NCBI RefSeq assembly: GCF_000715075.1
Contig: NC_134096.1
Location: 66,593,026 to 66,657,025 of the forward strand
Direction of reading: 5' to 3'
Source: Nicotiana tabacum
Lineage: Eukaryota; Streptophyta; Magnoliopsida; Solanales; Solanaceae
Length of the DNA: 64,000 nt
Shown here: piece after piece, positions 11,250-22,375 of the stretch
Layout: every line of letters begins with the position of its first letter
How positions within the stretch are numbered: position 1 is the stretch's first letter
Program-made: the position numbers and the translations under genes
Notes under the pieces: model-generated
What the model saw: the letters and a program-made list of their open reading frames with translations, nothing else
Told to the model about the DNA's origin: nothing
Database searches by the model: none

Positions 11250-12345
11250 CATACTAAAATTTTCATCATCTTTCTCCTGCTGATTCAAGAGAAAACATTA
11301 AAATCCGATGATGATTTGGCTTTAGAAGGTAATATTTCTTCCGATTTTTTCATTTTTGTTATCTTTTAGTTTTTAACTCTATATTCTTTCTTTTCCACTT
11401 GATCGGTACTGTTTTGCCGTAAGCATAAAGTATAATGCCTTTTTTAAACCATAATATTGATGTGTTGTAATTGGCATTTGATATAAAAATTGTAAGAATA
11501 ATTAGAAGTGATACACATTGCCCTTCTCTTGGCTTTTTGGTTACGGGTTACTCATGCTGAAGACTAAATAGACTCTGGAGCAAAGAGAATCAGGCGCTAC
11601 CATGAATTAAATTTTTATGTTATTACAGGTACTACTATCAAATTTACTTTCTTACTCTATGTAATTATACTTTTGCTAGTTAAAAAATAAAACTAGACAA
11701 GCACACTGAATGTGTGAACTTTTCTTCCCATCAGTATATAAAATTTAAATTTATGATTTTATTAAATATTTATATTCTGTCAACATTATCCACCACGTTG
11801 GAATTTGTTAGAAATGAACATCTTCACATCGAAAGAAGGCCATGCATTTATGAAAGCCAAGATTAAAGGTCCTTGAAATGTGTTCGGAACAGTGTAAATT
11901 ATACGCAAAATATGCAACTAATGCAAGGAGGTACAATAACGGAAAGCCTTGTAAATAAAAATTATTAATTAGGATATCTTTATCTTGAAAAAAAATTAAT
12001 TTTCTATTTTTGAAAATAAGGTAGAATTTGTGGCTTCTCTCCGAGAAAAGAAAAACTACTTATAATGCTCGAGCATTTTAGCCAACACCTCAAATCTCTA
12101 AAAAAGGTAGTACACTATAGTTTTTTTGATGAAAAAGTATTTTTACCTTCCAAAAACGAAGAAGTTGATGCATCACCATTTGTTTCGATTTTGCACTAGG
12201 ACGCGATGAGACCTTTCTGAGCATTGAATCGCTTACATACAATCCCAATATTACTATTAACACAAAACATGAAATGCTTCCTTTAGATTAGGCATGTAGA
12301 AGCAGCAACGTAAAAATAATGATGACTTTCTCATCCCAATACTAA
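11250..12345. other. Non-coding; inserted sequence, then two parts of the duplicated upstream region
   Basis: 11250-11740 has no match elsewhere in the window and no ORF. 11770-11960 matches 13310-13460 (AAAGGTCCTTGAAATGTGTT vs ACAGGTCCTTGAAATGTGTT). 12140-12345 begins the second copy of the block seen at 6740. No gene is seen. Confidence 0.45.
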
Positions 12346-12629
12346 ACTCCCCTTTGACCATAGATTTTGGCAAATTTTCGAAAACATTATTTGTTCATGG
12401 AATATGATCAGTTTTTGAAAAAAAATTGAATTTTTTTTCAAGTTCCCAAAATCTAATTTAGGATAATTTTTGGGTGAATTTTTTTCTTCCGCTCACAAAA
12501 AACTTTAACTTTTTAAAAAAAAATAAAATGCATGTCCAAACACAATTTTAACTTCCAAAAATTATTATTTTACAAAACTTCAAAAACTTTTTTTTCAAAT
12601 TTTAGCCAAATTTATGTTCAAACGCTAGC
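12346..12629. mobile_element. MITE with TAA target duplication (PIF/Harbinger-like)
   Basis: A 284-bp insertion lies between TAA (12343-12345) and TAA (12630-12632). Its ends are related inverted repeats: ACTCCCCTTTGACCATAGAT on the left and, in reverse complement, GCTAGCGTTTGAACATAAAT on the right. The paralogous copy near 6985 is uninterrupted (CAATGCTAAGAGTAAGAG) and acts as an empty site. A three-base TAA duplication fits PIF/Harbinger elements. There is no coding capacity. Confidence 0.65.
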
Positions 12630-12767
12630 TAAGAGTAAGAGGAAAACAAAAGGAAGTAGTAAATTTCTCATTCAAAGATAATCAAGGCGGTTACACTGGG
12701 GAATTGGATTATCAATGGTTTAGAAATGATCTGCAGTTTATGTTCATAAAATAGTTAAACTGCGAAT

Positions 12768-12895
12768 AAACATAAGTTAGTAACTTGAAAAAGTGTAAAA
12801 CATATGTTAAAGGAAGTAGTAAATTATAAATGCGTGTAATGTCTACGGTAAACATAAGTTGGAAACCTGAAAAAGTGTAAAAACATATGTTAAAG
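12768..12895. repeat. Local duplication of a 45-bp segment
   Basis: AAACATAAGTTAGTAACTTG (12768) and AAACATAAGTTGGAAACCTG (12850) start two similar 45-bp segments, each ending CATATGTTAAAG. A third relative sits at 8078-8115 in the older copy of the block. Non-coding. Confidence 0.55.
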
Positions 12896-12955
12896 CCGGT
12901 CAATTACGCTGAACGTGTAATACTTTTTCGTTTTCCCCTGTATAAAACTCATAAC

Positions 12956-13286
12956 TTGTTTGGTCAAGCTTCTTTAAACCCTTTTTTTCCAAAAAAATAT
13001 TTTTTTTAAAGTTGAAGTGTTTGACCAAACTTTTAAAATTAAAAAAATACTTTTGAATTGAACCATAATCAGTTTTGGAGAAGCAAAAAAAAATAACTTT
13101 TCCCCAAAAGCACTTTAGAGAAAAATATACTTACTTTTTAAAAGTTTAACCAAACATTAATTGTTACTCGAAAGTATTTTTCAAAGTAATTAGCAAAACA
13201 CAAATTGCTTCTGATCAAAGGTATTTTTAAGAAGAGCACTTTCGGAAAACAAATGAGCTAATTTTTGAAGTTTGGCCAAACACGCT
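12956..13286. mobile_element. MITE-like element with TTTGGCCAAAC ends
   Basis: The left end ACTTGTTTGGTCAAGCTTC and right end GAAGTTTGGCCAAACACGC form an inverted repeat around about 330 bp of A/T-rich sequence with internal inverted copies of TTTGACCAAAC. There is no ORF. It separates the two parts of the duplicated block in copy 2. The target duplication is unclear. Confidence 0.45.
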
Positions 13287-13654
13287 ATTAATCATGATTT
13301 CATCATATTCCGTCAGCACTTATCCACCACCTTGGAATTGTTTGAAAAGAAGATATTCACATTGAAATGAGATCATACATTTATGATAGCAAACAATACA
13401 GGTCCTTGAAATGTGTTCCGTAAATTTTTGCCAAAATATGCAAACTAATGCAAGGAAATAAAGCACACTAGTGTTTTCTTTCACCAAGAAAAATCAGTTA
13501 ATGAGCTACAGTGGATGATAATATGTAACATTTGCCTCCCATTATCTCAATGCTCAAACCGAGGAAGGACGAAAAGATGCCTCATTTCTCTGTGCAATGA
13601 GACTCCCACTTGCATGAGACATCAATGAGTTACAACAACCCTCGGGCAAATCTC

Positions 13655-13668
13655 TTCCTATATAAACC
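13655..13668 (+). promoter_or_regulatory. TATA box of the gene at 13752
   Basis: CCTATATAAACC lies about 85 bp before the ATG at 13752, a normal plant core promoter position with a short 5' leader. The preceding 300 bp contain the end of the duplicated block. Confidence 0.55.
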
Positions 13669-13751
13669 TCATTGCCCTTAAATCTTCAAACCACAGCAAA
13701 ACAGAAAACAATTCCTATCTCTTCCTCTTCGCTTATAACTATCAGTGTAAA

Positions 13752-14983
13752 ATGCCGACCACCATGGAAGATGTCACAGCAAAGACTGAGGCAATTGAAA
13801 TTGACCCCAAGAGTGGTCTTGCTTTAAAACCAACAATGGAGAAGGAGAAGCTGGTGAGCGAAGGTGAACCAAAGACTACAGAAACAGCACAAGAGAAGCC
13901 AAATTGTACCAATGGAGCCAAAACTGAAGAGGAAAAGAACGAGAAGAGTGGTCAGGAGAAAGAACCCAATGGTGCAACTGTAAAGGAGGAGGAAGTTCCA
14001 GTTGAAGTTGAACCTAAAACTGGAATCTCTTTTGCTGTCAAACTTGAAGATGGAATGCAGTTGAAAGCTGTAGGTTTAAGGAAGAAGAGCATGCTTGGCA
14101 TGGGCCTCAAAATTTATGGCTTTGGTAATACTCCATTTAAACTATCTTCTTTACACAAACATACGAATAAGGATCATACTGCGCTTCGAGAAAGATCTAT
14201 TTAACAGCATAGTTGGCTTTTAACATATGTTCTTATTAGTTTAATGTTCTAACCTATATCAAGCTATATCAAACTGGCCTCCGGAAATTAACCACTCCTG
14301 ATTATTTGATTGCAGGAATATATGCAGACAATGAGAAATTGAAGGACCTTATGCAGTCCAAGATTGGGAAAGCACCATCAAAACCAACAAAGGAAATGTA
14401 CCAAATCGTGATTGATAGCGATTTTGGGATGATGGTGCGGTTGGTAATTGTTTTCTCTAACCTAACCATGAGCATGGTAAGAAAGAACTTTGACGAAGGC
14501 CTAGGAGCTGCCATAAAGAAACTCACTGGTGGGAAGAACGAAGAGCTCACAAAAAAGTACTACAACCATTTTAATTGCTAATCATTTCTAATCAGCCATA
14601 ACTCGAATGCTTTTTTGAAATGGAAAACTTGAATGCTTAAACTCTAATATCCTGTTTTTATATTAGGATCATGGGTGAAGCATCCGATGACATAAAGCTG
14701 ACTTCTGGTTCTGTAATTGAGATTTCAAGACTTCCGGGATATGTTCTCCAGACCAGAGGTAAAATCTACCACAAAAATCATTCTTGTCAATTTCATGCCA
14801 TCAAGTTGAATTGCTAACTTCATTAAACCTCAACTTTAACTAAATGCAGTAAAGGGTGAAATTGTGAGCAAGGTGGAAAGTGAACTACTCTGCAGGGCCT
14901 TCATCTACATGTATTTAGGTGATGATCCCTTTGACAAAGAAGCCAAGGAGAAGTTCGGGGCATCCATGGTCTCTATGTTCTAA
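13752..14983 (+). CDS. Chalcone-isomerase-fold fatty-acid-binding-like protein (CHI type III, FAP-like)
   Basis: Four exons join in frame to 279 codons: 13752-14124, 14316-14556, 14667-14758 and 14850-14983, all with GT-AG introns. Residues about 94-279 form a chalcone-isomerase fold. Recognisable stretches are GLRKKSMLGMGLKIYGFG, VFSNLTMSMVRKNFDEGLG, IKLTSGSVIEISRLPGYVLQ and KVESELLCRAFIYMYLGDD. Proteins of this sub-class bind fatty acids or act outside flavonoid ring closure; true isomerase activity is not expected, but this is family knowledge, not shown here. The first 90 residues are unusually rich in Glu, Lys and Thr and lack the look of a chloroplast transit peptide. They contain a weak internal echo (EIDPKSGLALKP / EVEPKTGISFAV). 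The gene is convergent with the epimerase-like gene, 548 bp apart. Start chosen at the first ATG after the TATA box; no earlier in-frame ATG is seen. Confidence 0.85.
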
Positions 14984-15531
14984 GTTATGTCTTTCCAGCA
15001 ATTTCTAGGTTGTTAAAGAATAAAGCGGTCTATTTTAACTGATGAATAATTGCTCAATAAAGGAATGATTAAAACACGTTGATTTTTCATAAGTATTTCG
15101 TAAGTTCTAATACGCAAGCTTCAAAACTCCACCCCCCTCCCCAACAAAACCCATGTTATCTCTCTCAACTCATATGTTATGTAAGCGTGCATTGTGTATT
15201 TACCTTTAGATGTTATATTCTGTTATTCAAATTATTCATCCATCAAACTATTGCAACACCAAGAAGGAATTTCTAGGCTCAGGAAAGTTTATGCTATGAT
15301 AAGTTGAAAACATACAAGATATCTCACAGTTTGAAAAAAGAAACAGAAAGTCAGTGAACCACCTGCAGCTAAAATTATGTGCTTATAGAATAGATCCAGT
15401 AATGTTAAATTTAACCCTCCAGAAACTGACAAACCAAACATGAATAGGTGTTTGTGGAATAGTAAAACAGCGCGCATAGTATACAAAAATAGACTCGTAG
15501 AAATAGCACCTCAATCCCACCATGAACGAGA
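14984..15531. other. Shared 3' intergenic region of two convergent genes
   Basis: No gene. AATAAA-like signals at 15020 and 15055 fit polyadenylation of the plus-strand gene. Downstream sequence, rich in T on the minus strand, should hold the 3' UTR of the epimerase-like gene. Confidence 0.5.
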
Positions 15532-18500
15532 TCAGGCAAGGCCATAAAGAACTTTCCTAGGGTCCAATTGCCCACTGCAATAACTTGAAGATACAGTAGA
15601 GAGCTCTTGCCGCCCCTTCCACTCCTCAGAGGGCTTTAAGACAATCGGAGTTTCAACAGCAGCTGAATCCACGCACAGCATTTTTTTGTAATCTTCATCA
15701 CCTAAATCAGGGAGAGACTTGGCTTTTTTGTCCCAAGGATTCCAAACAACTGCATATCACATCCATATTATACTTTAAAATATTTAATGGAGATTGGGAA
15801 CAAAAGAGATCCAGACCAAAAGAAAAAAAAGGTAAAAATATACCAGCATCTGGCATGCCTTCTTTCTGAATGACATAGGTTCTCTTCTTCTCATGGTCTA
15901 TTATGGCAATTTTCTTTGGTGTGCTCAGATATACCCTATCAATCTAACAAAAGGAAAAGGTCTAGGTCAACATAATAATAAGGAGAAATTAAGTACTCTT
16001 TTCAATGAATTATGAAAAATTCAAAAAACCAAGCATACTGAAGTGATGTAAGAGAAGTTCCTCTGGCACCTAGGGGTCCTGAGTTCAAATGAAGGTGTCT
16101 ATCCTCAGTAAAATATGGAGAACAACCTAACATAGTAATGTTACCTCACTATCAAAGGTAATTGCATCTGCCTGTTCTGTATATCTTTCTCTCTGCTGTA
16201 AATTATCGAAGTAGTCAAGTGTCTCCAAGCCCTCCACACGCACTTCACTGCAAATCAAACTGCATCATGCAACCTATCTGAAAAGGATAGTGACGTATCT
16301 AGCAAATTTCAGCTATAAAGAGACAAAAATTTAAGAGAACGCCCACGATTGAATGAGCAAGATACTTTAAATGATAGGTCTGAATTAATTGCAAGAAACC
16401 CTAAAAGGGGACTATAATAGCTATTACGAATTTCAACTTGTTAGCGCTACTTAGCGGGGGGGAAACTAGCGAACCACATCTCAAAAAAAAAATAAAAAAT
16501 AGCGAACCGACAAGGCAAACCTGATATCAGAAACAGATAAATAGTTACGCAGAGAGATCGTGAATGAGAATGGCTTGTTATCTATATTTCTCACACGAGG
16601 GATCAAAGTCAGTTTGCCAGCACTGAGAGAGATACGTAGCCGCACCTCAAACCTGCGAAACAAGATTAGGGTTACCTTTGTAGATTTTGATAAAATTGTT
16701 GAATTGGAGGAGATGTGTATTACTATAGGCTAATAGACATGTAAGACCATGCATTCTCCCCACCTATGCGGCCAAGTTTTCAGATCCTCTTCTGTGGATT
16801 TCAAGATGAGATCCACGGTTGACTGACTGTTTGCTGCAGGTAGAGGAGAAGGAGAATCATCCAATGACCACACTCTGTTTCTTGCAAAACCATGTCGCTC
16901 TAAAGAACCAAAACTTCCAAACTACAATAGATATTTACAGTTAAGATGCAGAACTGAACAAGGAAGAACCCTAAAATTGCTAGTTCAGTTAGTGGGCCAA
17001 CCTGTGGGAAGCTGATAGGTATTCCGCCTCTGATGGCTTTAGGAGGTTTCCAGAGGGTCTGTAAGACAGTGCAAGAACCCTCAGTCAGGACAATGATAAG
17101 ACAAGAGGGCTACAGAAGAATCTAGCAGCCAAGGTAAATGATTGAACAATGTTCTATAGTAATATCCTCAGTGTGAGGTGTATCTTCAAACATACAAGCA
17201 GATCAAGTTATGTGAGAGATCTAGGCAATTTTACATATTTGAAACCTGAAGAAGTTTCCTTACACCACAATCAGATTTATGTTACCCGAGCAAATGGACT
17301 ATACTCAACATTCCATGCTTTGCTGATTTTGAACTAAACTCAACATTCCTTGAGAGATTTGACATATCTTAGATAATTGAATAGCATTTCACCCCGCAAC
17401 GGCTCACAAGAGGATAGAATTTGTGGACTGTACAAAAGAACTAGACAATTTTCTTTTGACAAGGTAAAGTTTACAAAAGAGCAAGACATATTTTATCTTG
17501 AGACGTTGGACACCTGCTCAGTGATGCACATCATCGAGAAAACACTAATCAGCCCTTCTAACCTGCGAATCCTAGTAGAAGGTGTCGCAAAATTGCATAA
17601 AGGAAAAGCCCTCTCATAATATTTGTAGCCCGTTAGATGTGAGTCCTACTTGATATGCTGTCAAAGTGAATCTCATGATTTAGGAACTAAATCAAATATT
17701 GCTTATCATACTGCACAATGCTGGAGAGGACAGTGCAATTAGTTGGTTCCAGAAGTATGGTAGACCAAGTGAAGACACAAGTGACAAAAGCAATTCAATC
17801 TTTACTAAATGTAACCACCTATGAGATGCTAAGGATGGAAAAAGAACAATGCTAGCGTCACCTTGTGCCATTTCATAGATTTCTCCAAGGGGAAAGCACT
17901 TTTCAATTTTGCTTTTTAGACTCCGATATATATTGTGATCCTAAATCCAAACTTTTTTTTTTTTGATTGATAAATTGATCTTAATTCAAATTTGGTGCCC
18001 CATATCTTCAAATATGGAGTCAAGACTGGAGAGGATCCAGGTGAAGATGCAAATCCTTTTTTTTAATGCACATGTCCAAAATTGTGAACTTCCAGACGAG
18101 ACAACTATCCACGTCATGTTCACAAAGTTGCAAGACGAACAGGATTATGAATGGGCTGTTGCATTGACACGTTAAAGTTGATAGCATTTAGTTGCAAAAG
18201 CTTTGTGCCTGCATGCATGTCATGCAACATATTGCTATCCAAACAGTAGCAAAAAACATAGTCCGCTACTTAAGTATATACAGGAAGGTCAACATATTGC
18301 TATCCAAACAGTAGCAAAAAACATAGTCAGCTACTTAAGTATATAGAGGAAGGTCATTTAGACCTTATTAATCCTGAATAGCAGTTCTTCTCTTCGTTCA
18401 TTCTTCCAAGAAACAACCTGTCCACCTTGAAAAAGCACCTGCAGCAGAGAATATGTACTAGAATTATGTGAAATGAAGGAAAAGATATTTCCAACCCACA

Positions 18501-19840
18501 AAACTCACCATCATTGTAGTGCTACAACATTTACTTCATGCATTTGGATCTCTCCGTTCAGGGGTTAATAGAGGATCCTCCGTTTTCCAATTTAAAAAGA
18601 TAGCACATCATCTCTAAGTTAAATGGACAGCGGAGAGCTTTTCATTGGTACAATGGAGAGCCCAGGTAATCACCACCTCGTTTGTTTTCTCAGAAGCATT
18701 GAACTACGTAGTTTGACTACAAAACAGCTACTTTCTAAAGACTAAAGTTCAAGGCAAGACCATATATAAGAAAGACTAAACCATTAGCAAGACAACAAAA
18801 AAAAAATCAACAGGAATTGAAAGTTTAGAAGTCGAAACGATCGTTTAGATAAAAATGAATTGGACAGGAAAAAGGAAAAGAAAAGCTGAGGAAAGTATTT
18901 CCTTTCTGATTTGTTATCTCCCGTTAACTATTTCAACTTCTCACAAGCAAGGCACTGCGCTTATACAGAGTAGCTTCAACAAAAAGAGTCCACCTCTTAA
19001 ATTAATTGTTCCATTTGATATTCTCAATCAACAGGTTGCTTGCTATCCAAACTAAGTAGTTTCGAGAACTTCTGGAAAATGTTCGAGATAGGAAAAATAA
19101 AGCCATAATTCATCAATGAGGTGATATTTAGTTTTGAAAGGCAAGCAAGCAAAAAAAAAATTAATCTCACTTAGATGAAGATGGGATTTAGGATTACTGA
19201 TTTATGGAGAAACCAAAACACTTTCACCAATAGGCTTCAACTAAAGGTAAATCTTGAGATATTAAACCTAATATAATCCACAAAATGATCAATATTTTTT
19301 TTGATTAAGGTGGTATTCGGGCTAGCTCGACTGCTCCACCGGCTATCTGTTACTCCCACCAGCACACATATTGGGTAACTTTGCCAATCAAAACTTAGGT
19401 AGATTGGAAGAAATCACCTAGTACTTCTTGACTCGGGATTCCGAGACCTTACGATTTTCCTTCCACTTCAACCAATAAGCCACGTCCAAAGTATCAAACT
19501 AAAGGAAAAATTGTAGCACTCATTAAACTTTAAAAATGTAAAAATCGGAGCACCTCAGGAACTAAAACAAGCATGTACAAAAAACCGGAAAAAAAAAAAG
19601 AAGAGAACTTAATCACAATTATGCAGCACAAATAGTCGTAATTTTAGGAGAACACATTTAAAATCCTTCGTAAGCTAAATATAAAGCAAAATTTATCACA
19701 ATTATCCAGCACGAATAGTACGAATAGACTTAAAAAAAGAAAATAGAAATTTAAAAAACCTCAGCAGTTGATCCAGTATGCTCCGACAATACGATTCGCG
19801 AAGGCGATCCATCGGCGTCGTGAATTATGTTCGACGACAT
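15532..19840 (-). CDS. Glucose-6-phosphate 1-epimerase-like protein (aldose epimerase family)
   Basis: Eight exons on the minus strand join in frame to 307 codons: 19840-19760, 18438-18364, 17058-17002, 16921-16764, 16652-16521, 16247-16145, 15943-15844 and 15749-15532. The family interconverts the alpha and beta anomers of glucose 6-phosphate. Family stretches seen: LFQGGQVVSWKNER, PPKAIRGGIPISFPQFGSFG, ERHGFARNRVWSLDD (His81), SVSDISEVRVEGLETLDYFD, DAVVWNPWDKKAKSLPD, KKMLCVDSAAVE and LKPSEEWKGRQELS. The usual His-Thr-Tyr before SVSDIS is Arg159-Asn160-Tyr161 here, so the normal catalytic His of the fold is missing while the Glu of the SEEW motif remains. It may be an altered or inactive member. 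Introns 1 and 2 are long and hold a SINE and a 65-bp tandem duplication. No signal peptide is visible, so it is probably cytosolic. A longer N-terminal reading to 19987 is hydrophobic and lacks homology; the ATG at 19840 is preferred. Confidence 0.85.
18226..18355. repeat. 65-bp direct tandem duplication next to a splice donor
   Basis: Two adjacent 65-bp copies (18226-18290 and 18291-18355) begin AACATATTGCTATCCAAACA and end GGAAGGTC, differing at about two positions. They lie in intron 2 of the epimerase-like gene, starting eight bases downstream of the exon 2 donor (minus strand). Confidence 0.85.
19297..19495 (-). mobile_element. SINE-like element in intron 1 of the epimerase-like gene
   Basis: On the minus strand it starts near 19495 (GGCTTATTGGTTGAAGTGG, A-box-like) followed by GGTCTCGGAATCCCGAGTC (B-box-like), then a body typical of a common Solanaceae short repeat (GTGTGCTGGTGGGAGTAACA) and an AATCAAAAAAAATATT tail near 19300. 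It lies in the same orientation as the host gene. Family name not assigned. Confidence 0.5.
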
Positions 19841-20775
19841 AGTTTTATTTTTCTTCTTCGAATACTGATCAAAATCTACAAGCAAACAGTTTATAATAAT
19901 TATAAGCACAATCAGAAAGGACGAAACAGAAGAAGACAAAAGATACAGAAAAAGGAAGAAATGAGAAAAATAAACCTGAAAACGCAAAGTGTGATGCGAT
20001 AAGTAAAGAATATTGTGAATAATTGGCTGGCAGAAACTGAGCCGCTAAAACAGAAAGGATGAATTATATTAATAGGAAATCAAAAGATTAAACTTACATA
20101 TTTTTTTGGAACGAATTTTGTGTTGTTTATTGTGTAGAACAGGCCACCAACTTCTGCTTCATGAGAAATCCATGTCGTACATTAGCGTTTTCTCTACGAC
20201 TTTGTATTTTTATAGAGTAATAAATTGACCGAGAAAGAGAAAGACGGGGGGAGGGGGAAGTGGGGGTGGGTGTGGACGCGCAGTGGGCGACGGGAGGGAC
20301 CAAATAAATTCTGATTCTGAGATGTCTCTAATTTTAATTTGTTTTTACTGTTTAGAAAATAGGAGGAATTGAGGGTTGTCGAATTTAATATTCGATAATA
20401 TAGTTTATTATGGTCGTGCATTTTGTGGGACTTGGTTGGTATACAAGGTTCATGGATTTTTTTATTTTTTTAAATTTTGAACCAAGTTAAAAGGAGGATT
20501 CCCTCTAAATTGCTTTAATTTTTGGAAGCAAAAAGGAGGTCTATTTTGGAACAATTTTTAAAAGGTAGAATATTATGTACATATTTACAAATAAGTTTGA
20601 TAAAAGCTACAAATTCTATAAATAAGATATCAAAAAGACATATTTGAAGAAAAGTAGGAAAAATGTAGTATCTCTATAAATTAGATACAAATTACCTTAT
20701 TCAATGATTACATAACAACGAACTTAAACTACAATGTGAAGAGTAACAATCAAACAGAAAACATTTAAATGGTAC
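19841..20775. other. Upstream region of the epimerase-like gene
   Basis: No gene. It contains the probable promoter and 5' leader on the minus strand and a G-rich stretch (20244-20290, GGGGGGAGGGGGAAGTGGGG). The leader may contain an intron, but I could not fix its limits. 20450-20770 is A/T-rich without recognisable structure. Confidence 0.4.
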
Positions 20776-21003
20776 AAATAGTAACCGGTAAAGTTGTTGT
20801 CGTGTGATCAGGGAGTCACGGGTTCGAACCGTGAAAACAGTCTCTTACAGAAATGCAGGGTAAGATTGCGTATAATAGATCTTTATGGTCCAGCCCTTTC
20901 CCGAATCTCACACATAGCGAGAGCTTAATGCCCAAGGTTGCATATAATAGATCACCATGATCTAAACATCGCGCATAGCGAGAGCTTAGTGCATTTTGCT
21001 GCT
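20776..21003 (+). mobile_element. tRNA-derived SINE (Solanaceae TS/SolS type) with duplicated tail
   Basis: Contains AACCGGTAAAGTTGTTG (A-box region) and CACGGGTTCGAACCGTG (B box), then AGAAATGCAGGGTAAG and the body ATAGCGAGAGCTTAATGC. The body end is repeated (AGCGAGAGCTTAGTGC at 20978-20993), giving a partial tail duplication. RNA polymerase III promoter-like boxes are present, but the copy is diverged. Confidence 0.7.
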
Positions 21004-22147
21004 TTTCTTAAAATAAAAAAAAATAATGTGTAATATGAAACTGAATAAGTAGTTTACAATAAAGATAAACTATTGTAGAGATTATTAAGGAAGCATATTA
21101 ATTTCAAATATGTAGACTGATGTTCTATTATTCGAGAGATCATATAGTACTTCATCTCACTAGGAGGATATGTAGCATTTTGATTACGAGTTCATTTGAA
21201 CTCATAACTTTGGACACGAAGTATAAATATGTTTGTAAAAAATTATTAAAATTTCAATAAATATTAGATTTGAATCCATAATTTTAACAGTATAATTAAT
21301 CCAATGCAAAATTAAATTTCATTAAATTTCAATCTTTGATCCACTTCTGCATTATAACATCTCTAGTACTAGAAAATTGATTTACAAGATCATAAAAAAA
21401 TGATTTAATATAATAACAAGAGAAGATGAGCAGCAACATTCTTATCACTAACTTGAAAATGGGATAAATTTTGAAACGTCCAACTCATGGCAAATGCCAA
21501 TCATGATTCTATAACCAATAAATGAAGGTACATATTTAAATATTGAAGACACTTACAATTCATGCCTTGTGTAATCTATGACTCACATTTAACAACATAT
21601 ATGTATTGATATGTGTCTCATCAAATCAAAATAGCAGTACAAATTACTATAGAAAAACACCAAATTTGTGTCACGTCATGCCAAAACAGCAAAACTGTAG
21701 TAGCAAATCATATAAAGCAAGAGACAATAACACTTAATAGAAGTTAACTATTTTAGAGGGCGTGGAGAAAGAAATCTACAGAGAAGGAAGAGCATATTTT
21801 ATGTTTAATATTAAATGTAAATGCAGCATCATCATGCTTGAAATTTTAAATTTCATATTAGTATTAAGTTGTTTATAATTTATTGGTAATTGTCATAAAT
21901 ATTGTAACTTGTTCAAGGTGGCAATAGGATTGTTTTCTGATATTTCTTTTGAAAAATAGGGAAAATAAGAAAAATTAGTTTTAGCTATTAGAAAACCTTT
22001 TAATCACTTTTCAAATGAAATAAGATACTAGTAGATTGTTACGTGGTACTTGTGCTGGGTGAAGGTAGTAGGCACCCAATAGAATTAGTCGAGATGCGTG
22101 TAAATTTGTGAATACTATCATTAAAAAATAATTTTAAAAAAAAGATA
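21004..22147. other. A/T-rich intergenic sequence, nothing recognised
   Basis: No ORF of substance, RNA gene or repeat structure was recognised on either strand. Confidence 0.4.
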
Positions 22148-22375
22148 TTACTCCCTCTGTTCCAATTTATGTGAATTTGATTGACTGGGCACAAAGTTTA
22201 AGAAAAAATGAAGATTTTTTAAATTTGTGGTCTTAAACAAGTCAAAAAGGGACTCAAAGTATTTGTGTGGTTATAAAAGCTTCTCATTAAGGCTAGAATT
22301 GTAAGTTTAAACTAAATTGTTATCAAATTTAAAAATGGATAATTTTTTTGAAACGGACCAAAAAGGAAATAAGTT
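22148..22375. mobile_element. Stowaway-like MITE, right end truncated
   Basis: The left end is TACTCCCTCTGTTCCAATTT, the standard start of plant Stowaway (Tc1/mariner-type) MITEs. The interior (GGTCTTAAACAAGTCAAAAA) and near-right part (AACGGACCAAAAAGGAAATA) follow the family order. The final inverted repeat is missing, so it is a truncated copy. Confidence 0.6.

Noticed and set aside
8120..11740. Helitron
   Set aside because: The left sequence resembles Helitron starts in a general way, but no CTRR end with hairpin or insertion between A and T could be shown.
17149..18175. Several ORFs of 60-80 residues on the plus strand
   Set aside because: They lie antisense within introns of the epimerase-like gene, with no exon support.
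19751..19987. Longer hydrophobic N-terminus for the epimerase-like protein
   Set aside because: The extension looks like translated leader sequence; family similarity begins only after the ATG at 19840.
20776..21003. Possible tRNA genes at A/B-box sequences (also 25.2, 25.6 and 51.5 kb)
   Set aside because: The boxes belong to SINEs; no complete cloverleaf with acceptor stem was seen.
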